DNA of 64,000 bases from contig NZ_AUEC01000024.1 in the NCBI RefSeq assembly GCF_000425785.1, forward strand, positions 1 through 64,000, written 5' to 3'. Both the position numbers and the translations under genes were made by a program. This stretch comes from Pseudomonas taiwanensis DSM 21245 (GTDB lineage: Bacteria > Pseudomonadota > Gammaproteobacteria > Pseudomonadales > Pseudomonadaceae). The notes beneath the pieces are model-generated. The model was not told where the DNA came from, made no database searches, and saw only the letters and a program-made list of their open reading frames with translations. This document shows, one piece after another, positions 36,498 to 45,927 of the stretch (positions are counted from its first letter, which is position 1; each line of letters begins with the position of its first letter).

Positions 36498-37420
36498 GCG
36501 ATCGGCGGCAGCACGATTTCGTCGCTGCGAGTGAAGCCTGCGGTGAAGTTGCGGCACAGTTCGAGAAACTCGCGCATGGCCGAGGTCTGGTATTTCTGTT
36601 TGTGCCAGATGAAGTAGAACTGGCGCATCAGGTCGAGCTCGGGGGTTTCCACCGGTACCAGGCTGCCGCGCCGGAAAGCATCGCGCAACGCCAGGCGTGA
36701 GATACAGCCGATACCCAGCCCCGATTCCACGGCGCGCTTGATCGCTTCGGTGTGCTCCAGCTCAAGGCGAATGTTCAAGTTGGCGCGGTGGTGGCGCATG
36801 GCCTGGTCGAACGTCAGGCGAGTGCCTGAGCCTTGTTCGCGCAGGATCCAGGCTTCCTGGGAGAGCGTCTGGACGTCCGCCCGGCCGAGTTTGGCCAGCG
36901 GATGCTGCGGGGCACAGAACACCACCAGTTCATCCTCGACCCAAGGTTGAACCTCCAGGTCTGGGTGATTGCAGTCGCCTTCGATTAGACCCAGGTCAAT
37001 CTCGTAGTGGGCAACCTGTTGCACGATATGCGCAGTGTTCTGCACATGCAGCTTCACCTGGCTCTCGGGGTGCACCTGCATGAAGCTGCCGATCAGCAGG
37101 GTCGCCAGGTAGTTGCCGATGGTGAGCGTAGCGCCAACAGCCAGTGAGCCGAAACCGGACTTGCCGTTGAGCAGGTCTTCGATTTCCTTGGCCTGGTCGA
37201 GCAGGGCGACGGCCTGGGGCAAGAGCTGGTGCCCCAGGGCATTGAGGCTCAGGCGCTTGCCGGCCCGGTCGAACAGCTGGCAGCTGGATTGACGCTCCAG
37301 TTCAGTGATCGAGGTGCTGGCCGCCGATTGCGACAGCGCAAGCACGCTGGCAGCGCGCGACACGCTTTGGTGCTGAGCGACGGCGACGAAGACCTGCAGC
37401 TGACGGAGTGTGAATCGCAT
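36494..37420 (-). CDS. finR: LysR-family regulator FinR
   Basis: Transcription activator of 308 residues. The N-terminal winged helix-turn-helix is MRFTLRQLQVFVAVAQHQSVSRAASVLALSQSAASTSI; the effector domain follows (LEVQPWVEDELVVFCAPQHPL). It is divergent from fpr, and in P. putida the LysR protein FinR is known to activate fprA under superoxide and other stress, so the name is given on position and sequence. The shared 118-bp intergenic region has a short inverted repeat GATA-acaca-TATC (37433-37445) that could be part of its operator. Its end overlaps the dgkA end by four bases. Confidence 0.85.
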   Translation of the reverse strand: MRFTLRQLQVFVAVAQHQSVSRAASVLALSQSAASTSITELERQSSCQLFDRAGKRLSLNALGHQLLPQAVALLDQAKEIEDLLNGKSGFGSLAVGATLTIGNYLATLLIGSFMQVHPESQVKLHVQNTAHIVQQVAHYEIDLGLIEGDCNHPDLEVQPWVEDELVVFCAPQHPLAKLGRADVQTLSQEAWILREQGSGTRLTFDQAMRHHRANLNIRLELEHTEAIKRAVESGLGIGCISRLALRDAFRRGSLVPVETPELDLMRQFYFIWHKQKYQTSAMREFLELCRNFTAGFTRSDEIVLPPIA

Positions 37421-37457
37421 ATCTATATAACCGATAACACATATCTTGATAATTCAG

Positions 37458-37486
37458 TTAACAGATATTGTCGCTGCCCCTAAACT
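37458..37486 (+). promoter_or_regulatory. Probable fpr promoter
   Basis: TTAACA (37458-37463) and TAAACT (37481-37486) with 17-base spacing make a sigma-70-like promoter 53 bases before the fpr start. The GATA...TATC inverted repeat just upstream (37433-37445) is a candidate FinR site. Confidence 0.5.
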
Positions 37487-37538
37487 ATCGCGCAACTGCG
37501 CGTTTTACGCGCTGCGTCTTTCTTCAGGAGCCCCATAA

Positions 37539-38318
37539 ATGAGCAACATGAACCACGAACGTGTCCTCAGTGTGCACCACTGGAACGACACCCTGTTCAG
37601 CTTCAAGTGCACCCGTGACCCGGGCCTGCGCTTCGAGAACGGTCAGTTCGTGATGATCGGCCTGCAACAGGACAATGGCCGTCCGCTCATGCGCGCCTAT
37701 TCCATCGCTTCGCCGAACTGGGAAGAGCACTTGGAGTTCTTCAGCATCAAGGTGCCGGATGGTCCGTTGACCTCCCAGCTGCAGCACCTGAAGGAAGGCG
37801 ACGAGATCATCATCAGCAAGAAGCCCACCGGCACCCTGGTACTCGACGACCTGAACCCAGGCAAGCACCTGTACCTGCTGAGCACCGGCACTGGTCTGGC
37901 GCCGTTCATGAGCGTCATCCAGGACCCGGAAACCTACGAGCGCTTCGAGAAGGTCATCCTGGTCCATGGCGTGCGTTACGTGAACGAAGTGGCCTACCGC
38001 GAGTTCATCACCGAGCACCTGCCGCAGAACGAGTTCTTCGGTGAAGCGGTCCGTGACAAGCTGATCTACTACCCGACCGTTACCCGTGAGCCGTTCGAGA
38101 ACCAGGGCCGCCTGACCGATCTTATGCGCAGCGGCAAGCTGTTCAGCGACATCGGTCTGCCACCGATCAACCCGCAGGACGACCGCGCCATGATCTGCGG
38201 CAGCCCAAGCATGCTCGACGAGACCAGCGAGGTCCTGGACAGCTTCGGCCTGAAGATCTCCCCGCGTATGCGTGAGCCGGGTGACTACCTGATCGAGCGT
38301 GCATTCGTCGAGAAGTAA
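37539..38318 (+). CDS. fpr: Ferredoxin-NADP reductase Fpr
   Basis: Moves electrons between NADPH and ferredoxin or flavodoxin, supporting oxidative-stress and iron-sulfur metabolism. The 259-residue FAD protein has the FAD motif MRAYSIASPN, the NADPH site LLSTGTGLAPFMSVI and the C-terminal ERAFVEK typical of the bacterial subclass I Pseudomonas type. An AGGAG site precedes the ATG. Control by the divergent FinR is likely. The gene ends at an intrinsic terminator. Confidence 0.95.
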   Translation: MSNMNHERVLSVHHWNDTLFSFKCTRDPGLRFENGQFVMIGLQQDNGRPLMRAYSIASPNWEEHLEFFSIKVPDGPLTSQLQHLKEGDEIIISKKPTGTLVLDDLNPGKHLYLLSTGTGLAPFMSVIQDPETYERFEKVILVHGVRYVNEVAYREFITEHLPQNEFFGEAVRDKLIYYPTVTREPFENQGRLTDLMRSGKLFSDIGLPPINPQDDRAMICGSPSMLDETSEVLDSFGLKISPRMREPGDYLIERAFVEK

Positions 38319-38335
38319 GGCGGACGCTGGAACGC

Positions 38336-38365
38336 AAAAACGCAGGCCTTGGCCTGCGTTTTTTT
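38336..38365. terminator. Intrinsic terminator after fpr
   Basis: AAAAACGCAGGCC-TT-GGCCTGCGTTTTTTT: an 8-bp GC-rich stem flanked by A and T runs, 18 bases past the fpr stop. It would work in both directions. Confidence 0.9.
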
Positions 38366-38438
38366 ATACCTGAGGTTTTTGTGCTGACATTATCGGCCCT
38401 ATCGTCGGCAAGCCTGCTACAGGTGCACGGCAAGCAGG

Positions 38439-39140
38439 TCACTGGGCCTGATCAGGTACGACCTCCAGCACCCGAATCCTATCCGGCTGCGGATACTGCC
38501 ACCTGACCTGCACATCCCAGAACTTCACCCCGTAAATCCGCTCCGGCGGCGGTACCTGATAGGCCGGCCGTGGGTCTTGGCCCAGGCACTGTTCGATCAG
38601 CTCGATCAGCGGCTCACCCAAGCGCAAGGCGTGATTCCGGGCCTGCAGCAAGGCGTTGTCGGACCATTGCACGGCAATGGCTTCTGGCGCGTCGCCAGCC
38701 ATGTGGTTGTGGGCTTCGGCAATGCTGTCGGCATACGGTACATAGGGCTTGATATCCAGCACCGGTGTGCCGTCGAGCAGGTCGATCCCCGACAACAGCA
38801 GACGCCCAGGCTCCACGGCTTCCAGGCGAACCACCGACTGGCCGATGCCATTGGGCCGGTGGGTGGCGCGGGTGGCAAATACCCCCACGCTTTTGTTACC
38901 GCCCAGACGCGGTGGGCGCACCTTTAGGCGGGGCTTGTCCTCCAGCGCTTGGTGAAACAGAAACAGCAGCCACACATGGCTGACCTGTTCCAGGCCAGCT
39001 ACCGCCTCGCCCTGGTCGAACGGCGGCAACAACTCCAGCACGCCCCGCGCGGCGGGTGCCAAGCGAGGCTGACGGGGGATGGCGAACTTTTCCTTGAAGC
39101 AGGAGTGGACGATGCCGATAGGTGAGACCGTATGCTGCAT
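38439..39140 (-). CDS. trmO: tRNA (N6-threonylcarbamoyladenosine37-N6)-methyltransferase TrmO
   Basis: Methylates t6A37 to m6t6A37 in tRNA-Thr. The ATG at 39140 (MQHTVSPIGIVHSCFKEKF) gives 233 residues; a TTG two codons earlier is also open. The TsaA/VirR-type barrel signature GVFATRATHRPNGIGQSVVRLE (about residues 87-108) and LDIKPYVPYAD are present, followed by the C-terminal extension of the E. coli type (VPPPERIYGVKF). The gene follows the YehS-like gene by six bases on the minus strand, so they are likely cotranscribed. Confidence 0.92.
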   Translation of the reverse strand: MQHTVSPIGIVHSCFKEKFAIPRQPRLAPAARGVLELLPPFDQGEAVAGLEQVSHVWLLFLFHQALEDKPRLKVRPPRLGGNKSVGVFATRATHRPNGIGQSVVRLEAVEPGRLLLSGIDLLDGTPVLDIKPYVPYADSIAEAHNHMAGDAPEAIAVQWSDNALLQARNHALRLGEPLIELIEQCLGQDPRPAYQVPPPERIYGVKFWDVQVRWQYPQPDRIRVLEVVPDQAQ

Positions 39141-39146
39141 GGCCAA

Positions 39147-39608
39147 TCAGCCGCGCACGCGCAAGGTCAGGCCCTTGAGGAAGTTGCGCAGCAACTGGTC
39201 GCCGCAAGGGCGGTAGTTGTCATGGCCGACCTTGCGGAACAGGGCACTGAGCTCGGGTTTGGAAACAGGGAAGTTGACCGATTTGAGTATCGCGTGCAGG
39301 TCATCTTCCTTGAGCTCGAAGGCCACCCGTAGCTTCTTTAGAATGGTGTTGTTGGTCACCGGCAGCTCGACGGGCAGCGGCGGGCGGCTGTCGTCCTTGC
39401 CACGGCGGTAGATCACCAGTCCGTCGAGGAAATGCGCCATGACGCGCTCGGGGCAACGTACGAAGCCTGCCTCGTCTTCTTTCTTCAGGTAAGTGGCGAG
39501 CACCACCGGGTGCACTTCGAGGCCGGACAGCCCGATGATCTCGGCCATCTTGGCGTCGTTCACCTTGAGCATGTAGCGCAGGCTGCGCAAGACGTCGTTG
39601 TGGTTCAT
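39147..39608 (-). CDS. DUF1456 protein, YehS-like
   Basis: Conserved protein of unknown function, 153 residues from ATG 39608 (MNHNDVLRSLRYMLKVNDAK). It consists of two similar halves of about 65-70 residues: NDVLRSLRYMLKVNDAKMAEII and NNTILKKLRVAFELKEDDLHAIL, each followed by a hydrophobic segment ending in a similar basic stretch. This duplication is the hallmark of the DUF1456 family. The upstream part of the frame lies in the pseudouridine-synthase gene and is not used. Likely in one transcript with trmO. Confidence 0.88.
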   Translation of the reverse strand: MNHNDVLRSLRYMLKVNDAKMAEIIGLSGLEVHPVVLATYLKKEDEAGFVRCPERVMAHFLDGLVIYRRGKDDSRPPLPVELPVTNNTILKKLRVAFELKEDDLHAILKSVNFPVSKPELSALFRKVGHDNYRPCGDQLLRNFLKGLTLRVRG

Positions 39609-39655
39609 TGTCGCTAAATCCTGTTCAAAGCCACGCCAAGGGCGTGGCGCTTTGC

Positions 39656-40366
39656 TTAGAAACGTTCGGTGCTGGCCAGGTAGCGCCATTGGCCCAGCGC
39701 CAGCTTGCCCATGGATACACCGCCCACGCGAATGCGGCGCATGCCGAGCAACTCCAGGCGCAGGTAGGCGCACAGTTCGGCGATCTGGCCAGGTTGCGGG
39801 TTCTTCAGGGCCATGCGTAGGTGGGTCTCGTTCTGCCAGCTGGCCTTGGCCCTGGGCAGTTCCCGGTCATTGCGGGTGGCGCCACGGGCCAGGCGTTCCA
39901 GTGCCTGGGGCGTGGTCTGGCCGCGCACTTCGATGATGTACTCTTGCTCCATGCGGCGCAGGTCGGCGTCGATCTTGCGGGTCACCCGCCAGTCCTGGGT
40001 GAATACCTGCAAGCCACTGGCGCCGCGCTCGAGCGGCGCGATACAGGACAGCCGGGCAAAGTGCCCGTGCAAAGGGCGCACGCCTTCGCGGTGGGCTTCG
40101 CTGAGGTTGCCCATGTTGATGCTCGCACGAGCGGTCTCGCTGTCCAGGGTGGCCGGCTGGTTCATCAGCAGTGTCACCGGCTCCAGCGTCTCGGCCCGCG
40201 CGCCTGGCAGCAGTTCGATGCGCTGGCTGTCGACCTTGAACTGAGGCTGCTCGACCACCACGCCATCGACCGTGACCCAGCCACCTTCGATGTACAGCTC
40301 GGCTTCGCGGCGTGAGCAGCCGAGTTGCTCGATCAGGCGTTTGGACAGGCGGACGGGTTCAGACAT
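39656..40366 (-). CDS. Pseudouridine-synthase homologue (S4 plus RsuA/RluF-like), catalytic Asp replaced by Glu
   Basis: Probable RNA-binding protein of 236 residues from ATG 40366 (MSEPVRLSKRLIEQLGCSRR). The N-terminal S4 domain (SKRLIEQLGCSRREAELYIEGGWVTVDG) is clear and the remainder aligns with the RsuA/RluB/RluF pseudouridine synthases. In that family the catalytic motif is GRLD-x-x-T/S-x-GL; here it reads APLERGASGL, so the essential Asp position is Glu (codon GAG, about 40048) and the preceding Arg is Pro. The surrounding fold motifs (VFTQDWRVTRKI, MEQEYIIEVRG, LELLGMRRIRVGGVSMGKL) are kept. It may be inactive and act as an RNA binder, or use Glu. Confidence 0.85.
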   Translation of the reverse strand: MSEPVRLSKRLIEQLGCSRREAELYIEGGWVTVDGVVVEQPQFKVDSQRIELLPGARAETLEPVTLLMNQPATLDSETARASINMGNLSEAHREGVRPLHGHFARLSCIAPLERGASGLQVFTQDWRVTRKIDADLRRMEQEYIIEVRGQTTPQALERLARGATRNDRELPRAKASWQNETHLRMALKNPQPGQIAELCAYLRLELLGMRRIRVGGVSMGKLALGQWRYLASTERF

Positions 40367-40487
40367 GGCTGTAATTCGCAAAAACGGGGAAAGGCGACCA
40401 TTGTACCTGCCTGCGCACTCCAGATGATGGGAATCTATGTCAATTCCGCCATTTCGGAAGCGTCGCACGCTCTGGTTGTCTTGTGTC

Positions 40488-40946
40488 CTAGGATGCGGTG
40501 CGAATCAGCTTCATGTGCAGCAGCGGGTAGGGCTGCCCCAGTCCGTCGGTTTCCGAGCGACCGACTACTTCGAACCCCTCATGCAGGTAGAAGCCCAGTG
40601 CCTGAGGGTTCTGCTCGTTGACATCCAGGCGTTCGGCATTCAGTTCTTCGATGGCGTAGTGCAGCAGCCGCTTGCCTACGCCGATGCCGCGACTTTCCGG
40701 GGCGACGAAGAGCATATCGACCTGGCCATTGGACACGCCGGCAAAGCCCAGGATACGCTGCCGGCGGTCTTTGCAGCAGATCAGCATCACGGCATCGAGG
40801 TAGCGACGCAGGACGTGCTCACGCAACAGCAGGATGTAGGATTCGGGCAAAAAATCGTGGGTGGCGCGCACAGATGCTTCCCAGACCCGGACCAGCTCGG
40901 GGTAGTCGCTCAAGTGCGGTGTGTGTAGCGTCATTGCCGGTGGCAT
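40488..40946 (-). CDS. GNAT-family N-acetyltransferase, YjaB-like
   Basis: Predicted acetyl-CoA-dependent acetyltransferase of 152 residues. ATG 40946 is chosen because AGGA lies eight bases upstream; ATG 40934 (MTLHTPHLSDYPELVRVWEA) is an alternative. The acetyl-CoA loop is in VDMLFVAPESRGIGVGKRLL (Q/R-x-x-G-x-G/A type). Shared stretches with E. coli YjaB are SVRATHDFL and VNEQNPQALGFY, with RSETDGLGQPYPLL at the end. The substrate of this family is not established. It lies on the minus strand downstream of rimO, with a terminator between. Confidence 0.85.
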   Translation of the reverse strand: MPPAMTLHTPHLSDYPELVRVWEASVRATHDFLPESYILLLREHVLRRYLDAVMLICCKDRRQRILGFAGVSNGQVDMLFVAPESRGIGVGKRLLHYAIEELNAERLDVNEQNPQALGFYLHEGFEVVGRSETDGLGQPYPLLHMKLIRTAS

Positions 40947-40986
40947 CGCGGGGATCCTCAAGGTCCATTGAGATCACCATAGATGC

Positions 40987-41020
40987 AAAAAAATACCCCG
41001 CCAGTCGGCGGGGTATTTTT
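40987..41020. terminator. Bidirectional terminator between rimO and the YjaB-like gene
   Basis: A-run, ATACCCCGCC, AGTC loop, GGCGGGGTAT, T-run: a stem with T tract on either strand. It lies just past the rimO stop, and would end leftward rimO transcripts. Confidence 0.9.
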
Positions 41021-41032
41021 CGGTCCATTGCC

Positions 41033-42364
<1,332 letters not shown>

Positions 42365-42598
42365 GGCTAACCTCGGTATTGAAACAGGCCACCCCGGCCT
42401 CTGGCGGGGCGATCCAGGCGGGCGTTTTTGGCGCCTCTGATCAAAAAGTGCGCAATTCTAGCGAGCGCGAGGTCGCTTGACCAGCAGAAATACGACGAAC
42501 GCTGCGCTATGCTTCGCGCCGTTGCGTCCGGGTCTGTGCAGGGCCCAGGCGTGGGAGTGAATTCTATTGGCCTTCGGGGCCGTCTGCGGGAGTGGTCG

Positions 42599-44509
42599 AT
42601 GGTTCAGGCAAGCAGTCACGCCGAGGGCGGGCACGGCGAGAAACAGGGCGCGGCTCGGTCGCTGGGCCTGCTCGTGGCAGCTGTTGGGGTGGTCTATGGC
42701 GATATCGGCACCAGCCCTTTGTACACACTCAAGGAAGTCTTCTCCGGGGGGTATGGAGTGCCGGTCAATCACGATGGGGTGCTGGGCATCCTGTCGCTGA
42801 TTCTGTGGTCGCTGCTATGGGTGGTGTCGTTCAAATATGTGATGTTCATCCTGCGTGCCGATAACCAGGGGGAGGGCGGCACCATGGCCCTGACGGCGCT
42901 GGCGCGGCGGGCCACGGCGGCCTATCCGCGGTTGCGCACGCTGATGGTGGTCAGTGGCCTGATCGGGGCTTCGCTGTTCTATGGCGACAGCATGATCACT
43001 CCGGCAGTGTCGGTCCTGTCGGCGGTCGAAGGCATGGGCCTGGCGTTCGAAGGCATCGACCACTGGGTAGTGCCGATTTCGCTGGTGGTACTGGTGGCGC
43101 TGTTCCTGGTGCAGAAGCATGGCACCGACAAGATCGGCAAGCTGTTCGGCCCGATCATGGTGACCTGGTTCGTGGTGCTGGGAACGCTGGGGATGTATGG
43201 CATCTCGCAAAGCCCTGAGGTGCTCAAGGCGGTCAATCCGGGCTGGGCGGTGAACTTCTTCATCGTGCACCCGGGCATGGGGGTCGCCATTCTCGGCGCG
43301 GTCGTGCTGGCACTGACCGGGGCCGAGGCACTGTATGCCGACATGGGGCATTTCGGCCGCAAGCCGATCGCCCGCGCCTGGTTCGCTTTGGTCTTGCCAG
43401 GCTTGGTGCTCAACTACTTTGGCCAGGGCGCCATTTTGCTGCAGAACCCCGAGGCCGCGCGCAACCCGTTCTATCTGTTGGCGCCAGGCTGGGCGCTGCT
43501 GCCTTTGGTCGGGCTTGCGACCTTGGCGACTGTGATCGCCTCGCAAGCGGTGATTTCCGGAGCCTTCTCCCTGACGCGCCAGGCGATCCAGCTGGGCTAT
43601 ATCCCGCGCATGCAGATCCAGCATACGTCCAGTCACGAGCAGGGGCAGATCTACATCGGTGCGGTCAACTGGACGCTGATGGCCGGTGTGGTAATGCTGG
43701 TGATCGGTTTCGAATCCTCTGGCGCCCTGGCTGCAGCCTACGGTGTGGCGGTGACGGGCACCATGCTGATGACCACGATTTTGGTGTCGGCCGTGATGCT
43801 GCTGCTTTGGAAGTGGCCGCCGGTGCTGGCCGTGCCGATTCTGCTGGGCTTCCTATTGGTGGATGGGCTGTTCTTCGCCGCCAACGTGCCGAAGATCGTC
43901 CAGGGCGGTGCGTTCCCGGTGCTGGCGGGCGGGGTGTTGTACCTGCTCATGAGCACCTGGAAGCGTGGCAAGCAGATTCTGGTGGACCGTATCGACGAAG
44001 GCGGCTTGCCGCTGCCGGTGTTCATCAGCAGCATCCGCGTGCAGCCGCCGCACCGCGTCGAGGGCACCGCGGTGTTCCTGACGGCGCGGCCTGATGCAGT
44101 GCCTCATGCCTTGTTGCACAACATGCTGCACAACCAGGTGCTGCACAGCCAGGTGGTGCTGCTGACCGTGGTCAGCGAAGACCGGCCAAGGGTGCCGGAG
44201 CAGGAGCGTTTCGAGGTGGAGGCCTACGGCGATGGGTTCTTCCGCGTGTTGCTGCACTTTGGCTTCATGGACGAGCCCGACGTGCCTGAAGCGCTGAAGC
44301 TGTGCCATCTGGATGAGCTGGATTTCAGCCCGATGCGCACGACGTACTTCCTCAGCCGTGAAACGGTCATCGCTTCGCGCCTGGAAGGGATGTCGCGCTG
44401 GCGGGGCAACCTGTTCGCGTTCTTGCTGAAGAATGCCAACGGCAACCTGCGATTCTTCAACCTGCCGTTGAACCGGGTGATCGAGTTGGGGACTCAAGTC
44501 GAGATCTGA
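42599..44509 (+). CDS. kup: Low-affinity potassium transporter Kup
   Basis: Inner-membrane K+/H+ symporter. The start at 42599 ([20 protein letters not shown]) gives 636 residues, the usual Pseudomonas length; the open frame upstream to 42428 is not family-like. The first membrane segment carries [19 protein letters not shown], and about twelve hydrophobic segments follow, with a cytoplasmic C-terminal domain ending [13 protein letters not shown]. The conserved [13 protein letters not shown] and the GAINWTLM-like segment GAVNWTLM are typical. A REP-like element stands after its stop. Confidence 0.96.
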   Translation: MVQASSHAEGGHGEKQGAARSLGLLVAAVGVVYGDIGTSPLYTLKEVFSGGYGVPVNHDGVLGILSLILWSLLWVVSFKYVMFILRADNQGEGGTMALTALARRATAAYPRLRTLMVVSGLIGASLFYGDSMITPAVSVLSAVEGMGLAFEGIDHWVVPISLVVLVALFLVQKHGTDKIGKLFGPIMVTWFVVLGTLGMYGISQSPEVLKAVNPGWAVNFFIVHPGMGVAILGAVVLALTGAEALYADMGHFGRKPIARAWFALVLPGLVLNYFGQGAILLQNPEAARNPFYLLAPGWALLPLVGLATLATVIASQAVISGAFSLTRQAIQLGYIPRMQIQHTSSHEQGQIYIGAVNWTLMAGVVMLVIGFESSGALAAAYGVAVTGTMLMTTILVSAVMLLLWKWPPVLAVPILLGFLLVDGLFFAANVPKIVQGGAFPVLAGGVLYLLMSTWKRGKQILVDRIDEGGLPLPVFISSIRVQPPHRVEGTAVFLTARPDAVPHALLHNMLHNQVLHSQVVLLTVVSEDRPRVPEQERFEVEAYGDGFFRVLLHFGFMDEPDVPEALKLCHLDELDFSPMRTTYFLSRETVIASRLEGMSRWRGNLFAFLLKNANGNLRFFNLPLNRVIELGTQVEI

Positions 44510-44562
44510 CGCGCATCGCGGCCTTGCGTAGCAGCCCTTCTGGATGCAGGGAGGCTGTGATC

Positions 44563-44627
44563 CGGGGCCGCTTTGCGGCCCATTCGCGACACAAGGCCGC
44601 TCCCACGGTAATCCTGTGGGAGCGTGG
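44563..44627. repeat. REP-like element after kup
   Basis: Two hairpins in tandem: GGGCCGC-TTT-GCGGCCC (44565-44581) and CGCTCCCAC...GTGGGAGCG (44599-44624). The motif is typical of Pseudomonas putida-group intergenic REP sequences. It lies between converging kup and acvB and may also stop transcripts. Confidence 0.7.
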
Positions 44628-44634
44628 CTACGCC

Positions 44635-45927
44635 TCAGTTCTGTTCAGCGACGCTGGACTTGCCCTGACGGGTCTCGATCTCGCCGATCAGGCGCTTGGC
44701 CAAGGCCGGGTAATTTTCGTCGAAGTGGTGCCCGCCTGGCAGTTTCAGGCGCTCGCCCACGGCAGTCTTGTCGGTGCAACCACTTTCGTCGGTCTCTTCA
44801 ACACCATAGACGCACACTACCTTCGACGCTGGCAGCTTGGCCATTTCCGGCCCGGTCGGCGCTTCCTGACCTTCCTTGCCCAGCCAGCCTTCGACTTCGA
44901 TTTCGAAGCTGCCACTGCGGGCGAACGCCAGCAGAACCACGGCATCGACTCGCTGCTGATCCTCGACAGGCAGGCGGTTGTAAATGGCTGGCAGCACATC
45001 TGCGCCGAACGAGTAACCGGTCAGCACGAAGCGCTTGGTGCCCCATTTCTGACGGTAATGCTGCATCAGTTCGGACAGGTCGGCGGCACTTTGCTCCGGG
45101 GTCTTGTGCTGCCAGTAGTAACGCAGCGTGTCGATACCGACCACAGGGTAGCCGAGCTTGGCCATCTCACCCGCCACGTCGCGGTCGAGGTCACGCCAGC
45201 CGCCATCGCCCGAGAGGAACAGGGTCACGGTATCGGTGGTTTGGCCAGCCGGGACTTCCACCACCGGAATGGCAAGCGCGTTACCGTCGCGACCGACCAA
45301 TGCCTGGGTCAACTGCGTCTTGAGTACCTGCGGCAGATGGATGTCGTAATCGCTGATGCTGGTCTCGGCATTGGCCTGGTCGCGCACGAACGCAGCGCTG
45401 GCGTCATCGGGGTTGTCGTTCCAGGCTACGTTCCAGTGACCGTGGGCCGCAGACTTCGGCAGGGCAGTGGCACAGCCCGGCTGTTCGAGGCTGAAGTCGA
45501 CGGAGATGGCGCGGGCCTTGTCATCGCTCTGACTGGCCAGCCAGCGCCAGGCTTGAGCCGCACCCGGGCCAATACCGGCAACCAGGGTCGGCTTGTCGGA
45601 CAGTTGGCTCAGGGCCTGGTCCATCGCCTGTTGCTGTTTCGCGCAGTCGCTCGGCGGCAGAATCACTTGCACCAGTTGCGCTTCGCCAGCCTGGCTGAGG
45701 TCCAGCAGTTGCTTGCCGGTCAGGGCTTGGTCCTGGGGTACGCCGATGGCGACCCTGGCCTTGGCGTGAACCCCCGGAGTTACCCGGGTCATGCTGGTGC
45801 CGTCCAGGGTCAGCTGTTCAAGGCGCGCCTCGGGCGCCGGGCGAGCCCATAGCCAGAAGGCCAGGGCGCCGCACAGCGCGGCCAGCAGCAAGGGAACCAG
45901 TACGTACAACCAATAGCGTCGGATCAT
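44635..45927 (-). CDS. acvB: AcvB/VirJ family lysyl-phosphatidylglycerol hydrolase
   Basis: Predicted periplasmic serine hydrolase anchored by an N-terminal membrane segment (about residues 8-29). From ATG 45927 it has 430 residues; a TTG one codon earlier is not needed. It has two alpha/beta-hydrolase-like halves. The C-terminal VirJ half shows LFLSGDGGWRDLDRDVAG and the nucleophile motif GYSFGAD (about residue 308-314), then the His in LPGGHHFDENY. Its ATG overlaps the mprF stop by one base, so the two are coupled. AcvB of Agrobacterium is known to hydrolyse lysyl-phosphatidylglycerol made by LpiA/MprF, and the same pairing is inferred here. Confidence 0.88.
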   Translation of the reverse strand: MIRRYWLYVLVPLLLAALCGALAFWLWARPAPEARLEQLTLDGTSMTRVTPGVHAKARVAIGVPQDQALTGKQLLDLSQAGEAQLVQVILPPSDCAKQQQAMDQALSQLSDKPTLVAGIGPGAAQAWRWLASQSDDKARAISVDFSLEQPGCATALPKSAAHGHWNVAWNDNPDDASAAFVRDQANAETSISDYDIHLPQVLKTQLTQALVGRDGNALAIPVVEVPAGQTTDTVTLFLSGDGGWRDLDRDVAGEMAKLGYPVVGIDTLRYYWQHKTPEQSAADLSELMQHYRQKWGTKRFVLTGYSFGADVLPAIYNRLPVEDQQRVDAVVLLAFARSGSFEIEVEGWLGKEGQEAPTGPEMAKLPASKVVCVYGVEETDESGCTDKTAVGERLKLPGGHHFDENYPALAKRLIGEIETRQGKSSVAEQN

